This document shows positions 6,247 through 11,896 of a stretch of 13,420 nt of DNA, in pieces. Numbering within the stretch: position 1 is the stretch's first letter; each line of letters starts with the position of its first letter. The position numbers were made by a program, and so were the translations under genes. The notes beneath the pieces were generated by a model. That model had not been told where the DNA came from. It ran no database searches and saw nothing but the letters and a program-made list of their open reading frames with translations. The stretch is from QALR01 sp045124015 (lineage in GTDB: Bacteria; Bacillota; Clostridia; Oscillospirales; CAG-272): assembly GCA_045124015.1 (NCBI GenBank), contig JBGVLA010000199.1, forward strand, positions 1 through 13,420, in the 5' to 3' direction.

Positions 6247-6278
6247 ACATATAATCACGATGGAAACATTTTCACCTT

Positions 6279-6306
6279 TTCACAATGAATTGATTGATTG
6301 TATAAT
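6279..6306 (+). promoter_or_regulatory. Promoter for the 48-aa plus-strand gene
   Basis: TTCACA (6279-6284), a 16-bp spacer and a perfect TATAAT (6301-6306). The transcript would begin near 6313 and reach a strong AAAGGAG and the ATG at 6367. It runs against the 3' end of the CI-like gene. Confidence 0.6.
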
Positions 6307-6366
6307 GTTTTCAGTAAATTACAAATGGGAACAAACATTCCCCCTGCTTGAAAGGAGCTTGCACCA

Positions 6367-6513
6367 ATGAAAGAAAACAAACTGCTATCCTACATCTCTA
6401 TGCTCACACCTGAACAAGTTGATAAGATTATTGACCATCTTCCAAAATTGTTTGAAGAAGTCTTATCGCAAGCTCCTGCTTATCCTCCGGCACAGAACGT
6501 GCAAAATCCATAA
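6367..6513 (+). CDS. 48-aa protein antisense to the end of the CI-like repressor gene
   Basis: ATG 6367 follows AAAGGAG at a good distance and a promoter-like sequence lies at 6279-6306. The product (MKENKLLSYISMLTPEQVDK, then IIDHLPKLFEEVLSQ and a Pro/Ala-rich end) is helical, acidic and amphipathic, and ends with APAYPPAQNVQNP. From memory, similar tiny proteins with a 'LTPEQVDKI' core occur near repressors in clostridial prophages, but no function is known to me. The last 86 bp overlap the repressor gene on the opposite strand, which is unusual in a compact phage. The ribosome binding site and codon pattern make it more than a shadow frame. A role in tuning the switch, by protein or by antisense RNA, is inference only. 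Confidence 0.65.
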   Translation: MKENKLLSYISMLTPEQVDKIIDHLPKLFEEVLSQAPAYPPAQNVQNP

Positions 6514-6772
6514 GCCTTTTCATATTTTCGGAAAGCTCATCGTCTTCGGCGGTGGGCTTTTCTTCTTTTTCTTCCTCTCCTAATAGATAGCCGACGGAAA
6601 CGCCGAAATAAGCGGCAATCTTTTGAGCGGTTACAGCGGACACTCCCGATCTCCTACCCATCTTCAAATCTGTTAAGAGACCTTTGCTTATACCCACATC
6701 AGTACACATCTTCCCGCCTTTGATGCCCTTCTCCTCACATAATGTATTGATTCTTTCGTACAAATTACCCAT
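6428..6772 (-). CDS. CI-like XRE repressor without peptidase domain
   Basis: 114 aa from ATG 6772, which has AAAGGAG at the right distance; an in-frame start at 6805 would add 11 residues with no ribosome binding site. Residues about 3-62 form the helix-turn-helix: LYERINTLCEEKGIKGGKMC, DVGISKGLLTDLKMGR, then AQKIAAYFGVSVGYLLGEE, a typical Firmicutes phage repressor signature. Residues 66-114 are an acidic linker and a short helical tail ending SVPEDKQELAIRLLQTILED, common in small non-cleavable repressors. It probably holds the lysogenic state by binding the ACTCAAACGAGTAC-like boxes upstream. It is transcribed from the perfect minus promoter at 6912-6940 with a leader of about 130 nt. The 3' end overlaps the opposite-strand 48-aa gene. 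Confidence 0.9.
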   Translation of the reverse strand: MGNLYERINTLCEEKGIKGGKMCTDVGISKGLLTDLKMGRRSGVSAVTAQKIAAYFGVSVGYLLGEEEKEEKPTAEDDELSENMKRLMDFARSVPEDKQELAIRLLQTILEDGQ

Positions 6773-6809
6773 TTGAGTACTCCTTTCTTTGTTGAAATGT
6801 ACCAAACTT

Positions 6810-6933
6810 ACTCAAATTAGTACTTTTGGTATTGACAAATACTCAAACGGGTACTATAATATACTCATGGCGGTACTCGTTTGAGTGATTATGATATTTG
6901 TTGGCACTTACATTATAGTACATATTCGAGTAC
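6810..6933. promoter_or_regulatory. Operator array of the lysis-lysogeny switch
   Basis: Related 14-bp boxes occur at 6810-6823 (ACTCAAATTAGTAC), 6841-6854 (ACTCAAACGGGTAC), 6873-6886 (ACTCAAACGAGTAC on the minus strand) and, more degenerate, 6920-6933 (ACATATTCGAGTAC). Each is an imperfect dyad with ACTC/GAGT half-sites around four central bases. Centres of the first three are 31 and 32 bp apart, about three helical turns. The second box fills the spacer of the plus promoter, the fourth fills the spacer of the minus promoter, and the third lies between the two start points. CI-like and Cro-like proteins are the expected ligands; which binds which box is not known. Confidence 0.75.
6832..6860 (+). 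promoter_or_regulatory. Early (lytic) promoter, perfect consensus
   Basis: TTGACA (6832-6837), 17-bp spacer, TATAAT (6855-6860). Transcription would begin near 6867 and run through the opposing promoter into the Cro-like gene at 6969. An operator box lies in the spacer, so a bound repressor would block polymerase directly. Confidence 0.88.
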
Positions 6934-6940
6934 TTGTCAA
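6912..6940 (-). promoter_or_regulatory. Repressor promoter, perfect consensus, facing the early promoter
   Basis: On the minus strand TTGACA (6940-6935), 17-bp spacer, TATAAT (6917-6912). Transcription would begin near 6905 and run leftwards through the early promoter into the CI-like gene. A degenerate operator box (6920-6933) lies in its spacer. Confidence 0.85.
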
Positions 6941-6968
6941 TATGAATGAAGGAAAGGAGAACAAAATC

Positions 6969-7178
6969 GTGAATTTATCCAAATTTTCGGACTTTGGACT
7001 ATCCGTAAAGGTGAAACTTCTACAAATTGGCAAGGATCAGAAATGGCTTGAGGAAGCCGTTTCCGAGAAAACGGGTCTTTATGTAGATAACGGCTACCTT
7101 TATAAGATATTCACAGGTCAGCGAAACGCGCCGAAGATCGTCGAAGCAATTCGGGAAATTTTGAGCATCGAGGGTTAA
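6969..7178 (+). CDS. Small Cro-like DNA-binding protein
   Basis: 69 aa from GTG 6969, nine bases after GGAG. In-frame ATG codons at 6885, 6891 and 6942 have no ribosome binding site, and 6942 is next to the opposing promoter's -35. The product contains VKVKLLQIGKDQKWLEEAV, then GYLYKIFTGQRNAPKIVEAIREIL, the compact five-helix XRE fold seen in small clostridial phage Cro-like proteins, with the TGQRN turn after the recognition helix. It is the first gene of the early operon and divergent in orientation from the CI-like gene, as expected of Cro. It probably represses the CI promoter. The GTG start may keep its level low. Confidence 0.82.
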   Translation: MNLSKFSDFGLSVKVKLLQIGKDQKWLEEAVSEKTGLYVDNGYLYKIFTGQRNAPKIVEAIREILSIEG

Positions 7179-7182
7179 GGCT

Positions 7183-7296
7183 ATGAAAGAACCGAAAGGC
7201 AAGGATTTACTTGCAACGCTAATCAAGCTCTTGGAAGACCAGGAGGGCGTTAAGATCACTTATGTAATTGAAGAAAAGGAGAGACACAATGTTTAG
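7183..7296 (+). CDS. 37-aa early protein of unknown function
   Basis: ATG 7183 starts four bases after the stop of the Cro-like gene, with GAGGG about ten bases upstream. Sequence: MKEPKGKDLLATLIKLLEDQ followed by a short strand-like part and a charged end (KERHNV). It resembles nothing I can name. Its 3' end overlaps the next ORF by eight bases and contains that ORF's ribosome binding site, which supports translation of the region. Confidence 0.55.
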   Translation: MKEPKGKDLLATLIKLLEDQEGVKITYVIEEKERHNV

Positions 7297-7411
7297 GAGA
7301 ATCAAAGAATGGTGGATATGGATGTTCTCACGGAGAGTTGGAGAAGCCATTAACCGCGGCGCTTCCTACGAGGAGGTTTACAACATCGTACAGGAGGAGC
7401 TGGAGAAATGA
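7289..7411 (+). CDS. 40-aa basic, tryptophan-rich early protein
   Basis: ATG 7289 follows AAAAGGAG at a good distance. MFRRIKEWWIWMFSRRVGEA is an amphipathic, basic and aromatic N-terminus that could lie on a membrane; the rest (GASYEEVYNIVQEELEK) is an acidic helix. It overlaps its downstream neighbour with ATGA. No family recognised. Such tiny phage early proteins often interfere with host processes, but nothing here shows a target. Confidence 0.6.
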   Translation: MFRRIKEWWIWMFSRRVGEAINRGASYEEVYNIVQEELEK

Positions 7412-7626
7412 AATACGTTACGGTATCCCGTATTTGGGTGATAGACGAGATCAGAAATGGCAAGACGATTTATATGCTTGACAGAAAGACGTTTACGGTA
7501 TCCAAGGTAAACAGCGCGCCCGTTCAGGACGTGATCCGCGTTACCGAGACCGATGAAAAAGACAGATACGAATTTTGGTATGAAGAAATGGAAGAAAACG
7601 AGGTAAATGAAGATGAAACTGTATGA
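7408..7626 (+). CDS. 72-aa hypothetical early protein
   Basis: ATG 7408 overlaps the preceding stop (ATGA), and AGGAGGAG lies upstream in the previous gene. The product is beta-rich (MKYVTVSRIWVIDEIRNGKT, IYMLDRKTFTVSKV) with a strongly acidic tail (EEMEENEVNEDETV). The acidic tail could act as a nucleic-acid mimic or simply be flexible. It overlaps the Gp157 gene by 14 bp. No function assigned. Confidence 0.65.
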   Translation: MKYVTVSRIWVIDEIRNGKTIYMLDRKTFTVSKVNSAPVQDVIRVTETDEKDRYEFWYEEMEENEVNEDETV

Positions 7627-8110
7627 GATTGCGAATGATTATCTTGCCTTATTGCAGGCTATTGACGAGGGATTGATCCCCGAGGAAGCGATTGCGGACA
7701 CTCTTGAAGCCATTGAGGGCGAGATCGAGTATAAAGCCGACAATCTTGCGTGTGTATTGAAAACTCTTGAAGCGGAAGCGGCTGCTATTAAGGCAGAGGA
7801 AAAGAACCTTGCGGAGCGCCGGAAGCAGAAGGAGAATGCGGGTGAGCGCATCAAAAGCTATCTTTCCGACGTATTGCAGAGGCTCAACATAGGAAAGCTT
7901 GAGACCGCGAGAAACAAGATCACATTCCGCAAGAGCGAGAGCGTGGTTGTTGACGATACCTTTATCAAGTGGGCGCAGGATCACCGGGCAGACCTTCTCA
8001 AATTCTCCGAGCCGACGGCAGACAAGACGGCTATCAAGGCGGCGCTTAAAGAGGGTGCGGAGATAGAGGGCGCTTATATCGAGAGTAAACAGAACATTCA
8101 GATAAAATAA
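7613..8110 (+). CDS. Siphovirus Gp157-family protein
   Basis: 165 aa. Two ATGs (7607 and 7613) follow GAGG at 7600-7603; the second gives nine bases of spacing and was chosen. The product starts KLYEIANDYLALLQAIDEG, then a long coiled coil (about residues 35-90, LACVLKTLEAEAAAIKAEEK), then a beta-rich C-terminal part with RKSESVVVDDTFIKWAQ. This order matches the Gp157 family (PF05565), common in Firmicutes phages just upstream of recombination genes and linked to phage resistance in Streptococcus thermophilus. Molecular function is unknown. The next gene encodes the annealing protein, as is usual for the family. Confidence 0.88.
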   Translation: MKLYEIANDYLALLQAIDEGLIPEEAIADTLEAIEGEIEYKADNLACVLKTLEAEAAAIKAEEKNLAERRKQKENAGERIKSYLSDVLQRLNIGKLETARNKITFRKSESVVVDDTFIKWAQDHRADLLKFSEPTADKTAIKAALKEGAEIEGAYIESKQNIQIK

Positions 8111-8143
8111 CAATATCAAAAAATAAAAATAGGAGTAATAACT

Positions 8144-8836
8144 ATGTGTAAAGAAAATATGAATTTGTATCAGCAGTTCAGAGAATGCCCCCAAGAGGCA
8201 CAGAAGCCTATTTCGGCAGGACGATTGAAGGGAAAGACCGACATTAACCCTATGTGGCGTATCAAGCGTCTTACAGAGGTTTTTGGCCCGTGTGGAATTG
8301 GGTGGGTGTGCCCTATCGTCGAAAAGTGGATTGAAGACTCTCCCGACACAAAAGAAAAGATAGCAAACGTCCGCGTTCAGTTGCGTTACAAATACAACGG
8401 AGAATGGAGCGAGCCTATTGACGGCATTGGTGGATCAACGTTTGTTGTGGCTGAAAGAAACGGACTATACGCAGACGATGATTGCTTCAAAAAGGCTTAT
8501 ACCGATGCAATCTCGGTAGCTTGTAAATCCCTTGGAATTGCCGCAGATATCTATTACGCAAAAGACCCCGACACGAAATACTCAAGCGGCGACGACCCCG
8601 ACACGAAATACCCAAAGCAGGAAGTGAAACCGAAAGCTCCCGAGGTTATTACATACGAAAAAGCTTTACAGCTTGTACTGACCGAGGGCATTTATTCAGG
8701 TTGGGAGCTGAAAGAGGTTTACAAGAAGGATCGGGATTATATCAATTCCGTTGCTAATGACGAGAACACTCCCGATTGGCTCAAGCAGGCTATCGCGGTG
8801 ATAAATGCCGAGATCCGAAAGGCGAATGCGAAATGA
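8144..8836 (+). CDS. Probable Rad52-type single-strand annealing protein
   Basis: 230 aa, ATG 8144 with AGGAG eight to nine bases upstream; an internal ATG at 8159 lacks one. Residues about 5-150 match a clostridial phage family starting LYQQFRECPQEAQKPISAGR and LKGKTDINPMWRIKRLTEVF, with FGPCGIGW and then CFKKAYTDAISVACKSLGI. That last helix resembles the signature of the Rad52/Sak superfamily of annealing proteins. Its position between Gp157 and HNH/SSB genes fits phage recombination. Residues about 140-158 hold a duplicated DPDTKY motif. The C-terminus (ALQLVLTEGIYSGWELKEVY, then DRDYINSVANDENTPDWLKQ) looks like a small appended domain seen on other recombination proteins. Family name is from memory, so moderate confidence. 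Confidence 0.72.
   Translation: MCKENMNLYQQFRECPQEAQKPISAGRLKGKTDINPMWRIKRLTEVFGPCGIGWVCPIVEKWIEDSPDTKEKIANVRVQLRYKYNGEWSEPIDGIGGSTFVVAERNGLYADDDCFKKAYTDAISVACKSLGIAADIYYAKDPDTKYSSGDDPDTKYPKQEVKPKAPEVITYEKALQLVLTEGIYSGWELKEVYKKDRDYINSVANDENTPDWLKQAIAVINAEIRKANAK
8564..8611 (+). repeat. 30-bp tandem duplication inside the annealing-protein gene
   Basis: GACCCCGACACGAAATAC occurs at 8564-8581 and again at 8594-8611, exactly 30 bp apart, in frame. It encodes DPDTKY twice, in the linker between the annealing domain and the C-terminal part. A recent in-frame slippage event is the simplest reading. Confidence 0.9.
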
Positions 8837-9492
8837 GGGTGCAGGGCAAAATCATCGACGTTGTAAACGATAAGATCACGATTCAAGTGTGCGCTGATGC
8901 GCAAACGTGGGTATGGGATCACAATGCGCGAAAGGTTGAGGTGCGCATAGATGACGGGCGCAGGATCACAAACGATCAGCGCAAGAAAATCTATGCCACC
9001 ATGCGCGATATAGCCGATTGGATGGGAGATATGCCCGACTTCGTGAAAGCGTTCTTTAAGTTCACTTTTTGCGGAGACGGAGAGCATGAGGATTTTTCCC
9101 TTTCCGACGTGGACAGAGAGACCGCAAGCGAGTTTTTGACCTATCTTATCGACTTTTGCATACAAAACAACGTTCCCTGCTCTGATCCTTTGTGGGATAG
9201 GTGCGAGGACGTGGAGCGGTATATATACGCTTGCGTTATGACGAGGACGTGCTGTATCACCGGGAAGAAAAACGCCCATATACACCACGTTGACCGCGTG
9301 GGAATGGGGCGCAACCGAAACACGATGATTCAAGTCGGATTGAGAGTTATTCCGCTTGCGCCCGATCTGCACACGATGGTTCACTATTCGGGCGGTGAGG
9401 ATGAATTTTACCGACAGCACCACGTTACGCCTATCGCATTAACCGAAAAGATGTGTGAGCATTTAAGGCTCGGAAAGGTAGAGGTATCGTGA
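8833..9492 (+). CDS. Phage HNHc-type nuclease, recombination-associated
   Basis: 219 aa from ATG 8833, which overlaps the previous stop (ATGA). Longer in-frame starts inside the annealing gene were rejected for lack of a ribosome binding site. The N-terminal half (MRVQGKIIDVVNDKITIQV, then RRITNDQRKKIYATMRDIAD) resembles NinB-like phage recombination proteins. From Cys140 on is an HNH-type module: CCITGKKNAHIHHVDRVGMG with His151-His152, then VIPLAPDLHTMVHYSGG. This matches the 'putative HNHc nuclease' family of Firmicutes phages. It probably processes recombination intermediates with the annealing protein and SSB. Expected family length is near this. It joins the next gene as TGATG. Confidence 0.85.
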   Translation: MRVQGKIIDVVNDKITIQVCADAQTWVWDHNARKVEVRIDDGRRITNDQRKKIYATMRDIADWMGDMPDFVKAFFKFTFCGDGEHEDFSLSDVDRETASEFLTYLIDFCIQNNVPCSDPLWDRCEDVERYIYACVMTRTCCITGKKNAHIHHVDRVGMGRNRNTMIQVGLRVIPLAPDLHTMVHYSGGEDEFYRQHHVTPIALTEKMCEHLRLGKVEVS

Positions 9493-9770
9493 TGTTTGAT
9501 TTTAAATTCACGTGCGATAACGGCGCGATATGCTTTGTCCGGGCGAACAAGAGAAGCACGGCAATCAAGCTCTTTTGCGAAGCGGAAGGATGCCCAATGG
9601 AGTGGGTGGAAAAGCATTGCGTAGTGCGTAAGGTCTTTGCGAAGAAGAAAAAGAGCGCAGAGGAGCTGTTAGAAGAATATTACGAAAGAGAGGGAGAGAC
9701 GGAAAATGAAAGCGAGGATACCGAAGGATTTTCAAGCATTGAACGATCGGCAAAAGAAGAAGATAGCTGA
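9492..9770 (+). CDS. 92-aa hypothetical protein with acidic tail
   Basis: ATG 9492 shares one base with the HNH gene stop, and GAGG lies seven bases upstream; a GTG immediately before it is the alternative start. The first 60 residues (MFDFKFTCDNGAICFVRAN, KHCVVRKVFAKKKK) look like a small mixed alpha/beta domain with three cysteines. The tail from about residue 55 is rich in Glu and Ser. It overlaps the next gene by 65 bp in another frame, long for this operon. Function unknown. Confidence 0.65.
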   Translation: MFDFKFTCDNGAICFVRANKRSTAIKLFCEAEGCPMEWVEKHCVVRKVFAKKKKSAEELLEEYYEREGETENESEDTEGFSSIERSAKEEDS

Positions 9771-10077
9771 CTACGCGACCGAAATCGCCATTGAAACGGC
9801 GCGTAAAGAGGAGGAGCGTAACTGTCGGATCATTCTTGATTTGTATATGAAATTCACAATTTTAATTTTGCACGAAGCATTCGGATTCGGGGAGAAGCGG
9901 TTGCGGATGTTCCTGGGCAACCATCGGAGAGAGTTTAGACGGCAATTTAAGCTCGTTGCCAAAGGTGAACAGATTGAATATCTCGACAAGCGGATGGCGG
10001 AGATCTTCCGCAAAGACGGATTCCCGCAGGACTTTGTTGACGAGCTGATCGGCAAGGTGGAGGTAGTTGAGGAATGA
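9706..10077 (+). CDS. Conserved helical phage early protein
   Basis: 123 aa, ATG 9706 with GGAG about ten bases upstream inside the previous gene. The protein is mostly helical and basic: MKARIPKDFQALNDRQKKKI at the start, a hydrophobic helix ILDLYMKFTILILHEAFGFG, then EKRLRMFLGNHRREF and an acidic end. From memory this fits a family of uncharacterised clostridial phage proteins beginning with a 'RIPK.F..L' motif and containing 'FGFG..R...FLGN'. It overlaps the next gene by ATGA. Function unknown; the neighbours suggest a link to recombination or replication. Confidence 0.72.
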   Translation: MKARIPKDFQALNDRQKKKIADYATEIAIETARKEEERNCRIILDLYMKFTILILHEAFGFGEKRLRMFLGNHRREFRRQFKLVAKGEQIEYLDKRMAEIFRKDGFPQDFVDELIGKVEVVEE

Positions 10078-10295
10078 AGCTTACACAATGCGAGCGAATC
10101 TTAAGGCATTTACAGGACTTCGGCTCGATTTCCTCGCTTGAAGCTATGCAGGAATACGGAATTATGCGCTTGGCTTCAAGGATAAACGATCTCAAGAGAT
10201 CGGGTCACAAAATTATAAGTATTACGGAAACATCAAAAAACAGATATGGCGAAGCTACGCATTACAGCGTTTATATGCTCGCGGAAAGGAATTAA
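10074..10295 (+). CDS. HTH_39-type winged helix protein
   Basis: 73 aa; ATG 10074 overlaps the preceding stop, with GGAGG about eleven bases upstream. The sequence MKLTQCERILRHLQDFGSIS, SLEAMQEYGIMRLASRINDL, then KRSGHKIISI and YGEATHYSVYML matches the helix-turn-helix domain HTH_39 found in many phage early regions. The first helix pair reads as a winged helix, with RLASRINDLK as the recognition helix. It likely binds DNA, perhaps regulating the operon or helping at the replication origin. It is followed two bases later by SSB. Confidence 0.82.
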   Translation: MKLTQCERILRHLQDFGSISSLEAMQEYGIMRLASRINDLKRSGHKIISITETSKNRYGEATHYSVYMLAERN

Positions 10296-10297
10296 TT

Positions 10298-10741
10298 ATG
10301 GCAAATTTCAATTTTAACAAGGTTATTCTCGGCGGTAGACTTACGGCAGATATTGAGCTGAAACAGACACAAAGCGGTCTGTCGGTTTGCTCCTTCTCTC
10401 TTGCGGTAAACCGCAGAACGGGCAAGGATCGGGAGCAGAAGACCGATTTCATCGAGTGCACAGCTTGGAGACAGACGGCAGAATTTCTCTCAAGATATTT
10501 CAAGAAGGGCTCTTCCCTTTGCATTGTCGGCACGCTTCAAAAGAATGATTGGACCGACAAGGACGGAAACAAGCGTTACAGAGTTGACGTGATCGTGGAC
10601 GAGGCTATGTTTGTGGATTCCAAGAACGATGCGCAGGTATCGGGAGCGGCAGACGGTGGCAATTATATCCCCGAGGCATACACCGCGCCCGTAGTGCCTA
10701 ATTTTGAGGAGCTGGACACGGATGCAGACTTGCCTTTCTAA
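10298..10741 (+). CDS. ssb: Single-stranded DNA-binding protein
   Basis: 147 aa, ATG 10298 seven bases after AAAGGA. Residues 1-105 are the OB fold: FNFNKVILGGRLTADIELK, TDFIECTAWRQTAEFLSRYF, KGSSLCIVGTLQKNDWTD, YRVDVIVDEAMFVDSK. A short flexible linker leads to the acidic tip DTDADLPF, the usual docking peptide for replication and repair partners. It protects single strands during phage replication and recombination with the annealing protein nearby. The length is slightly short of host SSBs, as usual for phages. The last 20 bp overlap the next gene. Confidence 0.97.
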   Translation: MANFNFNKVILGGRLTADIELKQTQSGLSVCSFSLAVNRRTGKDREQKTDFIECTAWRQTAEFLSRYFKKGSSLCIVGTLQKNDWTDKDGNKRYRVDVIVDEAMFVDSKNDAQVSGAADGGNYIPEAYTAPVVPNFEELDTDADLPF

Positions 10742-11111
10742 AAGCAAATACGGAAGCAAGAAGATCACGCGAGACGGCATTACCTTTGACTCGCAAAAAG
10801 AATACAGAAGATTCTGTGAATTGTCCCTGCTTCAAAAGGCGGGGACGATCACGGATCTGAAAAGGCAAGTCGAATTTGAGTTAATCCCGGCACAACGTGA
10901 GCCCGATACCGTGGGCGTTCGCGGCGGTATCAAAAAGGGCAAGGTCATTGAGCATAAGTGCAGCTATGTTGCCGATTTTGTCTACAAGGAGAATGGGAAG
11001 CTCGTTGTCGAGGATGTCAAGGGCTATAAAAAAGGCACAGCTTATAACCTTTTTTCGATTAAACGCAAATTAATGCTATTAAACTACGGAATACGTATTA
11101 AAGAAACATAG
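10722..11111 (+). CDS. DUF1064-family nuclease-like protein
   Basis: 129 aa from ATG 10722, ten bases after GAGGAG; a TTG at 10704 lies on the ribosome binding site and was not used. The start SKYGSKKITRDGITFDSQKE, then YRRFCELSLLQKAGTITDL, YVADFVYKENGKLVVEDVKG and SIKRKLMLLNYGI are typical of DUF1064 (PF06356). The YVADF...VVEDVKG part has the D...(D/E)xK layout of PD-(D/E)XK nucleases. A Holliday-junction or replication-linked nuclease role is proposed for such proteins, not proven. It sits directly after SSB with a 20-bp overlap. Confidence 0.88.
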   Translation: MQTCLSKSKYGSKKITRDGITFDSQKEYRRFCELSLLQKAGTITDLKRQVEFELIPAQREPDTVGVRGGIKKGKVIEHKCSYVADFVYKENGKLVVEDVKGYKKGTAYNLFSIKRKLMLLNYGIRIKET

Positions 11112-11119
11112 GAGTATTT

Positions 11120-11479
11120 ATGAAAGACTTAACTTATCTTGAATCTCACAGATTGAGAGATTATGAGAGACAGATGTACGGAGTGAACGGAGACAAGGGT
11201 AACGGCGTATTCAAGGTTTACGTTGGCGGTCGCTCGTTCCATATCATCGCAAGTGACGGCGGTGGTTGGGATCATGTCTCGGTCACCTTGAAGAATCAGA
11301 AGCGTTGCCCCACTTGGGACGAGATGTGCGCGATTAAGGATATGTTCTTCCGTGAGGACGAGGTGGTTATTCAATACCATCCTGCCAAGAGCGAATACGT
11401 GAACGATCATCCGTATTGCTTGCATTTGTGGAGACCGCAGAAAGAGACGGTGCCTACACCGCCGATCTTGTATGTGTGA
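11120..11479 (+). CDS. DUF7694-like conserved phage protein
   Basis: 119 aa, ATG 11120 with AGGAG seven bases upstream. Middle and C-terminal parts (HIIASDGGGWDHVSVTLKNQ, RCPTWDEMCAIKDMFFREDE, VVIQYHPAKSEYVNDHPYCL, HLWRP) are a strongly conserved pattern that I associate with DUF7694. Function is unknown, though the family is frequent in early operons of Firmicutes phages. The N-terminus (LESHRLRDYERQMYG) is charged and helical. Family name from memory. Confidence 0.75.
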   Translation: MKDLTYLESHRLRDYERQMYGVNGDKGNGVFKVYVGGRSFHIIASDGGGWDHVSVTLKNQKRCPTWDEMCAIKDMFFREDEVVIQYHPAKSEYVNDHPYCLHLWRPQKETVPTPPILYV

Positions 11480-11491
11480 GGAGGGCAGACA

Positions 11492-11896
11492 ATGAGCAAA
11501 GAGAAACAGATTGAGAAACAAGACATAATTGCTAAATTGGCAAAAGATCTCGCAGATGCTTGGATTGTTGATTTTGAAGGTAATCCTCACGATTTAAGTG
11601 AAATATTAATGTTCTCTGATATAGCAAATATAGCCGAACAGCTCGTTGAGCGGAGCTACCGCAAGCAGAGCGGTTGGATCAGCGTTGAGGAGAGGTTGCC
11701 TGAAACAGAGGGGGATTATCTTGTATGGAACAAAGAAAAAAAGAGAATTGAAATTAGGTTTTTCTATCGGTTGCCACCACATTATCCCGTTGAAAGCCAT
11801 CCTGAAATCCGTGAGTATTTTGGGAATTTTGCAGATTACAAGATAATCACCCATTGGATGCCCCTTCCCGAAGCTCCGAAAGGCGGTGCGGAATGA
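11492..11896 (+). CDS. DUF551-domain protein
   Basis: 134 aa, ATG 11492 with GAGGAGGG about seven bases upstream. Residues 1-60 are a helical N-terminus (IIAKLAKDLADAW, IAEQLVERSYRKQ). Residues about 61-127 are DUF551 (PF04448): SGWISVEERLPETEGDYLVW at the start and ITHWMPLPEAP at the end. DUF551 is a small phage domain of unknown role, often at the C-terminus of variable proteins. The gene ends in PKGGAE within a 19-nt sequence that is repeated at the next junction. It overlaps the next gene by ATGA. Confidence 0.85.
   Translation: MSKEKQIEKQDIIAKLAKDLADAWIVDFEGNPHDLSEILMFSDIANIAEQLVERSYRKQSGWISVEERLPETEGDYLVWNKEKKRIEIRFFYRLPPHYPVESHPEIREYFGNFADYKIITHWMPLPEAPKGGAE

Noticed and set aside
6250..6255. 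Plus-strand TATAAT as another promoter
   Set aside because: No acceptable -35 hexamer 15-19 bp upstream and no extended -10 TG; the site at 6279-6306 is better.
6327..6342. GGGAA-N6-TTCCC hairpin as a terminator in the 48-aa gene leader
   Set aside because: Only a 5-bp stem and no T run after it on either strand; more likely chance or a weak leader structure.
7649..8194. Minus-strand open frame (181 codons)
   Set aside because: Mirror of the Gp157-family gene; no start signal and no recognisable protein features.
8737..9423. Long minus-strand open frame (228 codons)
   Set aside because: Fully opposite the HNH nuclease gene, no ribosome binding site, low-complexity His/Val-rich product; the plus frame has family motifs.
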